Source of the DNA: Methylococcaceae bacterium UBA659
Lineage (GTDB): Bacteria > Pseudomonadota > Gammaproteobacteria > Methylococcales > Methylomonadaceae
Direction of reading: 5' to 3'
NCBI GenBank assembly: GCA_002299495.1
Contig: DBNZ01000200.1
Coordinates: 1 to 12,689, forward strand
DNA length: 12,689 nt
Of this stretch, positions 1-7,994 are shown one piece after another; positions within the stretch are counted from its first letter, which is position 1; every line of letters starts with the position of its first letter. The notes under the pieces were generated by a model. That model did no database searches and was not told the origin of the DNA. It saw nothing but the letters and a program-made list of their open reading frames with translations. A program made the position numbers and the translations under genes.

Positions 1-582
1 AGCCCCTCCATGGCTTAAAATTGAAACCACTGCAACATCATGCTCCGGGCCATGGGATAACGCCACCACCTCAATTCCTTTTGGTAATTTCAATTCGGAT
101 AAATGGACGCTTTCCCCGATATCCAAATCCACCAGATCAACTTCGATAAATTCTGGCAAATTTGACGGCAAACACAGCACCTCAACATCAACCATTGAGT
201 GTGTGGCCACCCCGCCTTTTTTACAACCTACGGAACAATGCTCATTGACAAAGTGGAGAGGCACATGAACCTTGACGGGTTCCGCCATATCGACACGCAA
301 AAAATCCAAATGCAAAATTTGGAATTTTGCCGGGTTTCTCTGAACCCCCTTAAGAAGGGCTTTCTCTGCCTTACCATCAACGACAATATCTAAAACATGA
401 GAATAAACCGCCTCATGACTTAGGCGTTTCACCACTTCATTATGGCTTAAAACCAATTTCTCAGGTGCTGCCGACCCCCCGTACAATATGGCCGGCACCT
501 GACCATTGCGACGAACCCCTCTTGCGGCTACTTTTCCAGTTTTAGCCCTGCTTTCGGCAACAAACTCAAACACATTTAACAT
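1..582 (-). CDS. rplY: 50S ribosomal protein L25, long CTC-type (partial, C-terminus off the left edge)
   Basis: Reading the minus strand from 582 gives 194 open codons to the window edge. The protein starts MLNVFEFVAESR, then RRNGQVPAILYG, the typical start of bacterial L25/CTC proteins, which bind 5S rRNA in the large subunit. Residues 1-95 are the 5S-binding domain, and the VHVPLHFVNE stretch opens the C-terminal beta domain of the long form, so this is the ~200-residue CTC type rather than the 94-residue E. coli form. The ATG is supported by GGAG six bases upstream. A few codons of the C-terminus are missing beyond position 1. It lies 36 bp downstream of prs on the same strand and is probably cotranscribed with it, a common gammaproteobacterial arrangement. 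Confidence 0.93.
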   Translation of the reverse strand, partial: MLNVFEFVAESRAKTGKVAARGVRRNGQVPAILYGGSAAPEKLVLSHNEVVKRLSHEAVYSHVLDIVVDGKAEKALLKGVQRNPAKFQILHLDFLRVDMAEPVKVHVPLHFVNEHCSVGCKKGGVATHSMVDVEVLCLPSNLPEFIEVDLVDLDIGESVHLSELKLPKGIEVVALSHGPEHDVAVVSILSHGGA

Positions 583-618
583 TTTATTCTCCGTACCTAT
601 CGGACACATCTATTGCGA

Positions 619-1572
619 TCAATCAACATACAATGAACTAACTGACTCACCCACCGAAATTCTTCTGATTGTTTCAGCTAACATTTCAGCAACTGTTAAC
701 TGTCGAATCTTACCTGATTCAATAGCTTCCTGACTCAACGGAATGGTATCGGTCACCACCAGTTCATCCAACTCGGAATTATTTATATTGCCCATTGCTT
801 TTCCAGATAAGACCGGATGGGTACAGTAAGCATAAACCTTAGTGGCACCATGTCGCTTCAACGCCCCGGCGGCATTACAAAGAGTTCCCGCAGTATCCAC
901 CAAATCATCGATAAGAATGCAAGTCCGACCCTCAACCTCACCTATGATATGCATCACCTCAGCAACATTGGCTTTTAACCTACGCTTATCGATGATGGCC
1001 AAATCCGAATCATTTAAACGCTTTGCCAGCGCCCTAGCCCGGACTACCCCGCCCACATCTGGCGACACGACTATCAAGTCCTTGTATTGTTGACGCCAGA
1101 TATCACCAAGCAATATCGGGGAGGCATAAACGTTATCTACAGGTATATCAAAGAAACCTTGGATTTGGTCTGCGTGCAAATCGACAGTTAACAACCGATT
1201 CGCACCCGCCTGCTCAATCATCTTGGCGACCAATTTGGCGCTAATAGGCACTCTGGCCGAGCGCGACCGCCTATCCTGCCTTGCGTAACCGTAATACGGC
1301 ATCACTGCGGTTATTCTTGATGATGACGCACGTTTGAACGCATCGATCATCACCAATAATTCCATTAAATTTTCATTGGTCGGAGAGCATGTGGGCTGGA
1401 TCACAAAAACATCCTTGCCTCTGACATTCTCCTCAATCTCTACTGCAATTTCACCATCACTGAACCTACCAACAGAGGCCATGCCTAGGCGCATATTAAG
1501 CTTTTTTACTATCCCTTCAGCTAACGCCAGATTAGCATTTCCAGAAAACACCATCATGGTGGTGTCATTCAT
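619..1572 (-). CDS. prs: Ribose-phosphate pyrophosphokinase (PRPP synthetase)
   Basis: A 317-residue protein that matches the family length and is collinear with E. coli Prs. It converts ribose 5-phosphate and ATP to PRPP and AMP in the cytoplasm, feeding purine, pyrimidine, histidine, tryptophan and NAD synthesis. Visible motifs are GRFSDGE (about 35-41), the ATP-site ARQDRR (97-102), DLHADQIQGFFD (131-142) with the catalytic-region His, and the PRPP loop IDDLVDTAGT (221-230). The loop has TAGT where E. coli has TGGT, a conservative change. The ATG at 1572 has GGGAG seven bases upstream. It lies 39 bp downstream of tRNA-Gln and 36 bp upstream of the L25 gene, all on the minus strand. Confidence 0.97.
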   Translation of the reverse strand: MNDTTMMVFSGNANLALAEGIVKKLNMRLGMASVGRFSDGEIAVEIEENVRGKDVFVIQPTCSPTNENLMELLVMIDAFKRASSSRITAVMPYYGYARQDRRSRSARVPISAKLVAKMIEQAGANRLLTVDLHADQIQGFFDIPVDNVYASPILLGDIWRQQYKDLIVVSPDVGGVVRARALAKRLNDSDLAIIDKRRLKANVAEVMHIIGEVEGRTCILIDDLVDTAGTLCNAAGALKRHGATKVYAYCTHPVLSGKAMGNINNSELDELVVTDTIPLSQEAIESGKIRQLTVAEMLAETIRRISVGESVSSLYVD

Positions 1573-1611
1573 CCGAACACTCCCAGTAGAACTTAACTCA
1601 GCGGCGATATA

Positions 1612-1686
1612 TGGCTGGGTCGCAAGGATTCGAACCTTGGTATGCGGGGATCAAAACCCCGTGCCTTACCGCTTGGCGACGACCCA
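1612..1686 (-). tRNA. tRNA-Gln (anticodon TTG)
   Basis: A complete cloverleaf can be folded on the minus strand. It has the acceptor arm TGGGTCG/CGACCCA, a D arm GCC...GGC, the anticodon stem CGGGG/CCCCG with loop TTTTGAT, and the T arm CAAGG-TTCGAAT-CCTTG. The discriminator is G and CCA is encoded. The anticodon TTG is at 1652-1654, reading CAA (and CAG) glutamine codons. The length is 75 nt including CCA. It sits between ispE (stop 11 bp before the tRNA) and prs, the usual gammaproteobacterial position, and is likely processed from the operon transcript. Confidence 0.97.
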
Positions 1687-1697
1687 TTAAATGATAA

Positions 1698-2573
1698 CTA
1701 ACGATGCGCTAAAAACTTCGAATGCAAAGGCGATTCGTTTTTAGTTTTAACCAAAAAAACCTTCCAGCTTGGCTTTAGGGCGCCATAAGCATTTCGCGCC
1801 TGGTCTTCGCTTTCAAACAAACCAAAAACACATGCACCAGTCCCGGTTAACCTGGCACTGGCAAAAGCAGACACATCATCTAGCGCGGCTTTGATAAGCG
1901 GATAAAGTTGACTGACAACACCGAGGCAATCGTTATCCTGCTGGCCAGCAATGAAGTCGTCTATTGTGATGGGTTTGCTGTCCCTTGTCAATTCTGTTGA
2001 GGAAAAAATTTCCTTGGTGCTGACATCACAATCAGGCTTGATAATAACCGCCCATTGTTCTGGCAGGTTGATTTCCTGTACTTTTTCACCCACACCTTCG
2101 GCCCAGGACGATCTACCATGAACAAAAATAGGCACATCCGCGCCCAAGACCAACCCCATCTCCATGAGTTTTTTAGTTGAGAGACCTAATTCCCAGAGCC
2201 GATTCAACACCACAAGCGTGGTGGCCGCATCGGAGCTACCCCCGCCGATACCGCCGCCCATAGGCAGGTTCTTTTCAACCTCTATTCGGACGCCTTGTTT
2301 ACATCCGGTCTCTTTTTGCAGCAACTTAGCCGCCTTGACCGTCAGATCTTCAGTTTCCGCCACTCCCGGCAAGGGATTAACCAAACTGACCGAGCTATCA
2401 GAAACCTGGTAAAACCTTATTTGATCGCACCAATCGACAAATTGGAAGACGGTCTGCAATAAATGGTAACCATCCGTTCGTCGCCCTATTATCCTTAACA
2501 TAAGGTTAAGTTTTGCCGGAGCCGGCCAGTTCTGTGACCACAACCCAGCGCTATCTTGTTGTTGTGGCATCAT
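1698..2573 (-). CDS. ispE: 4-diphosphocytidyl-2-C-methyl-D-erythritol kinase
   Basis: A 291-residue GHMP-family kinase that phosphorylates CDP-methylerythritol at the 2-hydroxyl in the non-mevalonate (MEP) isoprenoid pathway. PAPAKLNL near residue 17 carries the conserved Lys21. The GHMP phosphate-binding loop PMGGGIGGGSSDAA is at 104-117, LGADVPIF at 144-150 holds the catalytic-type Asp146, and the C-terminal ARLTGTGACVFG is the third GHMP motif. The length is close to the E. coli enzyme (283). Two tandem ATG codons (2573 and 2570) are possible starts. Either overlaps the end of lolB by about 20 nt, which suggests translational coupling. The gene ends 11 bp before the tRNA-Gln gene. Confidence 0.96.
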   Translation of the reverse strand: MMPQQQDSAGLWSQNWPAPAKLNLMLRIIGRRTDGYHLLQTVFQFVDWCDQIRFYQVSDSSVSLVNPLPGVAETEDLTVKAAKLLQKETGCKQGVRIEVEKNLPMGGGIGGGSSDAATTLVVLNRLWELGLSTKKLMEMGLVLGADVPIFVHGRSSWAEGVGEKVQEINLPEQWAVIIKPDCDVSTKEIFSSTELTRDSKPITIDDFIAGQQDNDCLGVVSQLYPLIKAALDDVSAFASARLTGTGACVFGLFESEDQARNAYGALKPSWKVFLVKTKNESPLHSKFLAHR

Positions 2574-3138
2574 CTAATTTCCAATGGTCAATGATGAGTT
2601 TTAATTTTACCTTATCTTTCATAACGGTCATTTTTCTGGGCATCGTGTGGACACCCACATTTTGCAACTCAGGAAAATCCACATACCAGCCATCCTGTAA
2701 AAAACCTTGCGCCATTTGCTGGCTGTCTTGCCCCGGCCTTACCAAGCCCAAAACCCAATACCCCAAAGAACGCAAGGGGACAAACATGCCTAATTTATGG
2801 TTAACAAACGTTTCTGGTTGTTCCGAAATTTCAACATCGCCCCCGCCCCTATCGATTTTCACCCGGTCATCGGTCAACTCAATGACGGTGGCGCCCTGAC
2901 CTAATGGGCCTGCCAGCTTAATTTTTTCCATAGTCGGAATGTGACGCCATGAAATTGACGCAGACCAAGAATCTTGTTCCGACATCAAGGCCAAACGACC
3001 CGTGAATTCCCATGCACGAATTTCATACAAGGCGGCTCTTTGTGTTAAATCCAGAGCGGGGGCAGGGCGTTCCGTAACTGTTGCACAAGATGCCAGCATA
3101 AAAATAGCTAACAAACTCGCAATCACTTGCCTTTTCAC
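2551..3138 (-). CDS. lolB: Outer-membrane lipoprotein receptor LolB
   Basis: A 195-residue predicted lipoprotein. It starts with a short basic and hydrophobic signal and a lipobox LASC with the lipidated cysteine at residue 18. The +2 residue is Ala, compatible with outer-membrane retention. LolB accepts lipoproteins from the periplasmic carrier LolA and inserts them into the outer membrane. Body motifs such as WEFTGRLAL, SISWRH and GPLGQGATVIEL fit the LolB fold, as do the length and the location: lolB next to ispE and divergent from hemA is a classic gammaproteobacterial arrangement. The start is GTG, whose last two bases form the TGA stop of the upstream TPR gene (GTGA overlap). The 3' end overlaps ispE by 23 nt. 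Confidence 0.9.
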   Translation of the reverse strand: MKRQVIASLLAIFMLASCATVTERPAPALDLTQRAALYEIRAWEFTGRLALMSEQDSWSASISWRHIPTMEKIKLAGPLGQGATVIELTDDRVKIDRGGGDVEISEQPETFVNHKLGMFVPLRSLGYWVLGLVRPGQDSQQMAQGFLQDGWYVDFPELQNVGVHTMPRKMTVMKDKVKLKLIIDHWKLDDATTTR

Positions 3139-4901
3139 CGGTTAAAACCCTTGTCCAAGACCCGGCGCTTGAATTCCAATAAGTGCTCATCTTGCGGCTC
3201 CCTATCCAAAGCTTCTGCAAACAACTTTTTAGCTTCTTCTTGCCTACCCAACACCCACAACACTTCGGCTAAATGGGCTGCGATTTCCCCTGCTTGCACT
3301 TTGGCATAAGCGCGTTGCAAATACCCTAACGCCTGTTCATAGTTACCCAATTTAAATTGCAACCACCCGTAACTATCCAAAATAACCCCTTCATTAGGCG
3401 CTATTTTTAACGCCCGCAGCAAATAGCCCTCGGCCTCTTTGTATCGCGTTGTCCTCTCCGCTAACATGTAGCCAAGAGCGTTTAGGGCTTCGACATTATT
3501 CGGGTCTTGCTGCAAAATTTTATTCAAGTCCGACTCCGACACCTCCAGCTTTCCAATGCGGTCAGCTATTAGCGCCCGGGTATAAAGCAAGCTCTTGTCC
3601 TCAGGGTTCAACTTCAGTGCGTCAGACAATAGCTTAAATGCTTTTTGGTAGTTCTTTTGCTGGTTTAGCAACTCCGCCTCTGTCACCAACAACCTTAATT
3701 TATGCTCCGGAAATCGGCCAGCCAAAATAGCCAACTTTGCATAAGCCGCCGGATACTGGTTGTCTTTTGCCAACAGCAGCACAGACGCTATTCCGGCATC
3801 CAGCGCCAGGGCATCATCATTGACTTTTTCGTACCAACTGATTGCCTCAGAAATATTCCCTTGGCTTGCTTCAATCCTGGCCAAATAGAAACGAGCTTGG
3901 TTTTGCCATTTGGGTTGATCCAGCAAATCTGTCAGTATTTCTTCAGCCTGGTCATATTCCTTAAGCTGTGCATTCACTAAAGCCAGCGCCATCTGGCTTT
4001 CCTTGTTTTCAGGATTGGATTTTGCCAGCTCTTGATAGACTCGCTTGGCTTTCGCGTAATCATTATTTTTGACCAGTAATTGGGCGAGGACTTTTTTCAG
4101 CTTTTCATTTTCTGGACCTCCCGCAATTGCACGCTCCAAGTCAGCAATGGCCTTATGCATTCGACCTGACTGCGCCGCTATCTGTGCTTGCAACACCAAC
4201 GCATCATCCCAATTTGGCCGTATCGCCAAGGCATTTTGCACATCGATTAAGGCCTGTCCTGGGTTATTCAACTGGATGGCCAGCAGCGACTTAATCAAAT
4301 ACAAACTGGCGTTCTGGTGATGACGTTTGGATAAATCATCAAAAACATCATAAATAACGCCATTTCTTCCTTCTTTCTGCACAACGGCGGATAACTCTAG
4401 GGCGGTTTTTTCAAAACCGGCGGGATCCTTTGCCAGCAAAACCTCCAAATGCCCTACAGCCGCATCCCTATCCCCGGCTATTAATGCTGACATGGCGGCG
4501 ATTTTCTGTGCGGCCAAGTTATTTTTATCCAGCTGCAACCAAAGGCGCACCGCCTCGTCAGTTTTTTCCTTATCTTTCATATACAGGGCGATTGTAGCCG
4601 CCCTTTCGGCAAAACGAGGGTCTTTAACCCGCCTAGCGGCTTCCAGATAACCTTCTAAAGCAATATCAAGCCGCCCCCTCTGACCCGCCACTTCTGCGAT
4701 CATAACCATAAACATCACATCTGGATCGAACGAAGCGGCCTCATTTATTGGGCTAGAAGCTTTGGGTTGTTTGTTTTGATCATTGGCACTTGTGGTTACG
4801 GGCTTTTCCTGCTCCGTAGCTTCATCGGGTTGTTTTGGGAAACTCGAGCATGCAGTAAAAAAAACTAATGGCATTACTAAAAGTAACTTAAAAATTGACA
4901 C
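3135..4901 (-). CDS. TPR-repeat lipoprotein encoded upstream of lolB
   Basis: A 588-residue protein. A hydrophobic N-terminus ends in FTAC, a near-canonical lipobox with Cys18, so it is probably a periplasm-facing lipoprotein. A low-complexity polar linker (about 20-55) is followed by tetratricopeptide-like helical pairs along almost the whole chain. Clear repeat signatures include NPGQALIDVQNALAIRP, NYQKAFKLLSDALKLNP, NVEALNALGYMLAER and GNYEQALGYLQRAYAK. TPR arrays are protein-interaction scaffolds and no catalytic motif is visible. The start is GTG, preceded by GAGG seven bases upstream. It is translationally coupled to lolB by a 4-nt overlap, which suggests a role in envelope or lipoprotein assembly; that role is inferred from context only. 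Similar TPR genes sit upstream of lolB in other gammaproteobacteria. Confidence 0.88.
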   Translation of the reverse strand: MSIFKLLLVMPLVFFTACSSFPKQPDEATEQEKPVTTSANDQNKQPKASSPINEAASFDPDVMFMVMIAEVAGQRGRLDIALEGYLEAARRVKDPRFAERAATIALYMKDKEKTDEAVRLWLQLDKNNLAAQKIAAMSALIAGDRDAAVGHLEVLLAKDPAGFEKTALELSAVVQKEGRNGVIYDVFDDLSKRHHQNASLYLIKSLLAIQLNNPGQALIDVQNALAIRPNWDDALVLQAQIAAQSGRMHKAIADLERAIAGGPENEKLKKVLAQLLVKNNDYAKAKRVYQELAKSNPENKESQMALALVNAQLKEYDQAEEILTDLLDQPKWQNQARFYLARIEASQGNISEAISWYEKVNDDALALDAGIASVLLLAKDNQYPAAYAKLAILAGRFPEHKLRLLVTEAELLNQQKNYQKAFKLLSDALKLNPEDKSLLYTRALIADRIGKLEVSESDLNKILQQDPNNVEALNALGYMLAERTTRYKEAEGYLLRALKIAPNEGVILDSYGWLQFKLGNYEQALGYLQRAYAKVQAGEIAAHLAEVLWVLGRQEEAKKLFAEALDREPQDEHLLEFKRRVLDKGFNR

Positions 4902-5313
4902 TTAAAATCCTCAAAATAAATATCCAATACGTTTAAACTGACAGAGTACCCAACATTTTATTGCAAACCCAAACCCGATTGACGCTAACTAAGCCAAGAC
5001 CACAATGCAATAAGTAAACTTAAAAAATATTTGTCCACTGCCCCGCTTAAAACCCAATCCCTAGATGAATCGTCGCATAGAGCGCCTTTGCTTACCCAAA
5101 AAGCCCGAGATTATAAACAACCTAACGATCGTAAACGAATTTTCGATAAGCTATTACATAATACACTGTCAGCTTTTGCAAAAACCACAACATGTGGCAG
5201 ACTAAGCCGTTAACCTTGAACTTAAAATTTTCTTTTGGTATTGATAAAGATAGATGGGTTTTTAACTAAAAACTGACAACAGGCCCAATAGCTTCCTTTC
5301 GTTTCACACCCGC
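4902..5313. other. Divergent intergenic region between the TPR-lolB operon and hemA-prfA
   Basis: These 412 bp separate two divergent operons and must hold both promoters. The sequence is AT-rich. A weak plus-strand sigma-70-like pair can be drawn, TTGAAC (5216-5221), 17 bp, then TATTGA (5239-5244), but the -10 match is poor. A short perfect inverted repeat CCACA-aca-TGTGG lies at 5185-5197. I see no convincing gene here: the 60-codon frame at 5031-5213 has no ATG start or clear ribosome-binding site. Confidence 0.5.
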
Positions 5314-6570
5314 ATGACTTTACTCTCCGTAGGAATTAACCATAACACTGCGCCCGTCGCGATACGGGAACAATTGTCATTTGCCCTAGAGATTCTCAAG
5401 CCTTCTTTACAATCGTTACTGACCGTGACCGGGATTAGCGAGGCGGCCATTTTATCGACTTGCAACCGGACTGAAGTCTATTGCTCCGCACACAGCACAG
5501 ACCAACAGACCTTAATCGAATGGGTTGCCGACAATAAGAAACTCACCTCCAGCGACTTTTCCCCATACCTCTATTGTCATTCCGATAACCAGCTAATCCG
5601 GCATATTTTTAGGGTGGCATCAGGACTTGATTCCATGGTTCTGGGTGAACCCCAAATCTTGGGCCAAATGAAAACCGCTTACCAAATAGCCAGCGAAGCA
5701 GGCACGTTAGGTAAGCACTTGGGTAAATTGTTCCAATACACCTTCAATACCGCCAAAAAAGTCCGCACTGACACCGCTATCGGCTCTAGCCCGGTTTCTG
5801 TCGCTTTCGCAGCAGTTCAATTCGCCCAGCAAATCTTTGACAAGCTGAGCGAACAAACAGCGCTGTTAATTGGCGCCGGTGAGACCATCGAATTGGCGGC
5901 GCGCCATTTATCCCAACAAGGTATTGAAAAAATCATAATAGCTAACAGGACTTATGAACGCGCACACCGCCTTGCCATGCAATTTAATGGCTATGCCATT
6001 GAATTATCGGAACTACCTAACCATCTAGCCGAGGCGGACATAGTCATTTCATCCACTGCTAGCCCACTGCCCATACTAGGCAAAGGCAGCGTTGAAAGCG
6101 CATTAAAAAAACGCAAGAGAAAACCCATGTTTATGGTTGACTTGGCCGTCCCTAGGGATATTGAAGCCGAAGTCGAGCAGCTCAGTGACGTTTATTTATA
6201 TACCGTGGATGATTTGCAGCAGACCATTGACCAAAATATGCACTCACGCCGTTTGGCCGCAGAGCAAGCCGAGGAAATCATTGATACCCAGGTTGAACAT
6301 TTTCTGACCTGGCTGCGTGCCCAAAGCGCACAAACCATGATTCGGGATTATCGCCAAAATGCCGAATTGGCTCGGGACGAGCTCTTGGCAAAGGCCCTTG
6401 CCGCATTAAAAAACGGCTCCCCCGCCGAGGATGTCATCAATCGTTTGGCCCACGGCTTGACCAACAAACTTTTGCACACGCCTAGCACCCAAATAAGGAT
6501 GGCCGCCGAGCAGGAGCGTCATGACCTACTGGCCGCCGCCTTGGAAATTTTCAATCTTAATCAACCTTAA
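5314..6570 (+). CDS. hemA: Glutamyl-tRNA reductase
   Basis: A 418-residue enzyme that reduces glutamyl-tRNA(Glu) with NADPH to glutamate-1-semialdehyde, the first committed step of tetrapyrrole (heme, siroheme, B12) synthesis by the C5 route. It starts MTLLSVGINHNTAPVAIRE, the family signature. The catalytic Cys50 lies in LSTCNRTEVYC. GLDSMVLGEPQILGQ (104-118) is highly conserved, LLIGAGE (184-190) begins the NADPH-binding domain, and the C-terminus is the helical dimerisation domain. The length matches E. coli HemA (418). No strong Shine-Dalgarno is seen before the ATG. The stop codon shares one base with the prfA start (TAATG). Confidence 0.97.
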   Translation: MTLLSVGINHNTAPVAIREQLSFALEILKPSLQSLLTVTGISEAAILSTCNRTEVYCSAHSTDQQTLIEWVADNKKLTSSDFSPYLYCHSDNQLIRHIFRVASGLDSMVLGEPQILGQMKTAYQIASEAGTLGKHLGKLFQYTFNTAKKVRTDTAIGSSPVSVAFAAVQFAQQIFDKLSEQTALLIGAGETIELAARHLSQQGIEKIIIANRTYERAHRLAMQFNGYAIELSELPNHLAEADIVISSTASPLPILGKGSVESALKKRKRKPMFMVDLAVPRDIEAEVEQLSDVYLYTVDDLQQTIDQNMHSRRLAAEQAEEIIDTQVEHFLTWLRAQSAQTMIRDYRQNAELARDELLAKALAALKNGSPAEDVINRLAHGLTNKLLHTPSTQIRMAAEQERHDLLAAALEIFNLNQP

Positions 6571-7655
6571 TGAAACCATCGATCCAACATAAATTAGAAA
6601 ACCTGTGTGAACGTCACGGTGAAATCTCGGCGTTATTGTCAGAGCCGGACGTGCAAGGCAACCAAAACAAATTTCGCGCCTTAAGCCAAGAATTTGCCCA
6701 AATCAGCCCGTTGGTCGACTGTTTCCAAGGCTATCAACATTGCATAAGGCAATTAGCCGCAACCCTGGAAATGGCGAATGACCCGGACCCTGAGTTACGC
6801 GAACTGGCCAAGGATGAAGTCCAGCAGGCGGAACGCCAAATAGAGACCATGGAGCATGAGCTGCAATTGTTACTGCTGCCAAAAGACCCTAATGACACCC
6901 GCAATATTTTTTTGGAAGTCCGAGCCGGCACCGGTGGCGATGAAGCCGCCATATTTTCCGGGGACTTAACCCGCATGTACCAACGCTATGCCGAACGGCA
7001 AGGCTGGCAAACCGAAATCATCAGCGAGAACCCGGGCGAACACGGCGGTTATAAAGAAATCATATTGCGTTTATCGGGACGGGATGTCTATGGCCAGCTC
7101 AAGTTTGAATCCGGCGCGCATCGGGTCCAACGGGTACCCGACACCGAATCGCAGGGCCGCATCCACACTTCCGCCTGCACCGTCGCCATCATGCCTGAAG
7201 CCGAAGAGGTGGACGCCATCGACATTAACCCGGCCGACCTTAAGGTCGACACCTTCCGCTCCTCCGGCGCCGGGGGCCAGCACGTCAACAAAACCGAGTC
7301 CGCGATCCGTATCACCCATATCCCGACCGGAGTAGTGGTGGAATGCCAAGACCAGCGATCTCAACACAAAAACCGCGCCCGCGCCATGTCGCTGCTGCAA
7401 TCGCGGCTATTGTCCGCAGAACAAGAAAAACATCACGCGGTGCAATCGGCTTCGCGCAAACTGCAAGTGGGCAGCGGTGACCGCTCCGAACGGATACGAA
7501 CTTATAATTTTCCGCAAGGCCGGTTAACTGACCACCGTATTAACCTGACTTTATACAAACTGGATGAGATTATGGAAGGCGGGCTTGAACAAGTGGTCAA
7601 TCCTTTAATCAGCGAACATCAAGCAGAGCTTTTGACCCAGCTTGCTAACGAGTGA
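6570..7655 (+). CDS. prfA: Peptide chain release factor 1
   Basis: A 361-residue class I release factor recognising UAA and UAG stop codons. The GGQ motif that triggers peptidyl-tRNA hydrolysis is at 235-237 within SSGAGGQHVNKTESAIR. The stop-codon-reading PxT tripeptide is PDT at 190-192, in RVQRVPDTESQGRIHTSA. The middle residue is Asp where E. coli has Ala (PAT), but Pro and Thr are intact, so this is RF1 and not RF2 (SPF). The conserved EVRAGTGGDEAA stretch is near 116-127. The ATG overlaps the hemA stop by one base, indicating translational coupling. The usual partner prmC, the methyltransferase for the GGQ glutamine, does not follow within this window. Confidence 0.97.
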   Translation: MKPSIQHKLENLCERHGEISALLSEPDVQGNQNKFRALSQEFAQISPLVDCFQGYQHCIRQLAATLEMANDPDPELRELAKDEVQQAERQIETMEHELQLLLLPKDPNDTRNIFLEVRAGTGGDEAAIFSGDLTRMYQRYAERQGWQTEIISENPGEHGGYKEIILRLSGRDVYGQLKFESGAHRVQRVPDTESQGRIHTSACTVAIMPEAEEVDAIDINPADLKVDTFRSSGAGGQHVNKTESAIRITHIPTGVVVECQDQRSQHKNRARAMSLLQSRLLSAEQEKHHAVQSASRKLQVGSGDRSERIRTYNFPQGRLTDHRINLTLYKLDEIMEGGLEQVVNPLISEHQAELLTQLANE

Positions 7656-7689
7656 GTGGGCGGTTTGAAACAATGCGCCCCTAAAAACG

Positions 7690-7837
7690 CAGTTACCTTC
7701 CGCTATGTGGGATGTGACTTCCCACCACAAGGACTTTCACCTTGGCTAATAAAACGTCCTCACAGACGCACTCATTCCGGCAGGGATTGCCGGAGCCGTT
7801 AGACCGCGTTCTTAAGTTAGCTCGAGGGTAATCACAG
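7690..7837 (-). mobile_element. Possible truncated group II intron RNA (5'/domain I remnant)
   Basis: On the minus strand this stretch starts near GTGAT (from 7835) and contains AAGGTGAAAGTCCTT and GGAAGGTAACTGCG. From memory, these phrases resemble domain I of bacterial group II introns. Four short hairpins occupy the same interval: 7707-7725, 7728-7744, 7776-7794, and one at the 7833-7848 boundary. No reverse transcriptase frame and no domain V sequence are present, so it could only be a fragment. The identification rests on recalled sequence style and structure density, not on a covariance search. A repetitive extragenic palindrome or another structured repeat is the main alternative. Confidence 0.35.
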
Positions 7838-7952
7838 GGCATCCTGTGCGGCATCTTCCTGTCTTTTACAATATTTTCGCCCAATGGGAAACCGAAAATT
7901 TGACCGTTTGGAGTATATCGAGGACGCCTATTATGTGTCTATGTCGCCGTAT

Positions 7953-7967
7953 CCGCAGGCGCTGCGG
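7953..7967. repeat. Short GC-rich inverted repeat downstream of mmoR
   Basis: CCGCAG-gcg-CTGCGG is a perfect six-base-pair hairpin about 28 bp past the mmoR stop codon. No T-run follows it on either strand, so it is at best a weak or factor-assisted terminator for mmoR. Confidence 0.35.
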
Positions 7968-7994
7968 TTAGTCGATCAATTATAGGGAGCCACT

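Larger units (their letters stand above)
7656..7994. other. Gene-poor junction between prfA and the sMMO module
   Basis: These 339 bp lie between the convergent ends of prfA and mmoR. They contain several perfect inverted repeats: GTGGGA/TCCCAC at 7707-7725, CAAGG/CCTTG at 7728-7744, TCCGGCA/TGCCGGA at 7776-7794, CACAGG/CCTGTG at 7833-7848 and CCGCAG/CTGCGG at 7953-7967. No supported coding gene is seen. A 33-codon plus-strand frame (7884-7985) and a 63-codon minus-strand frame (7693-7884) are open but unsupported. No clean T-tailed terminator is visible for either flanking gene. The stretch looks like a scar of mobile DNA separating the housekeeping block from the accessory block. Confidence 0.6.

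Noticed and set aside
5031..5213. 60-residue ORF in the hemA upstream region
   Set aside because: It has a non-ATG start, no ribosome-binding site and a Lys/Thr/Ser-rich composition typical of random AT-rich sequence.
7071..7400. Long open frames antisense to and overlapping prfA
   Set aside because: They are shadow frames of a GC-rich, strongly conserved coding region; prfA is unambiguous.
7658..7680. Terminator after prfA (GGGCG...CGCCC)
   Set aside because: It has only a five-base-pair stem with a 13-nt loop and no T-run; too weak to call.
7693..7884. 63-residue minus-strand protein
   Set aside because: The frame lies over the hairpin-rich, intron-like stretch, has no ribosome-binding site, and reads like translated structural RNA.
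7884..7985. 33-codon plus-strand ORF starting MGNRKFDRLEYIEDAYY
   Set aside because: The translation looks protein-like but is very short. It has no visible ribosome-binding site and no recognised family, so it may be a gene remnant at best.
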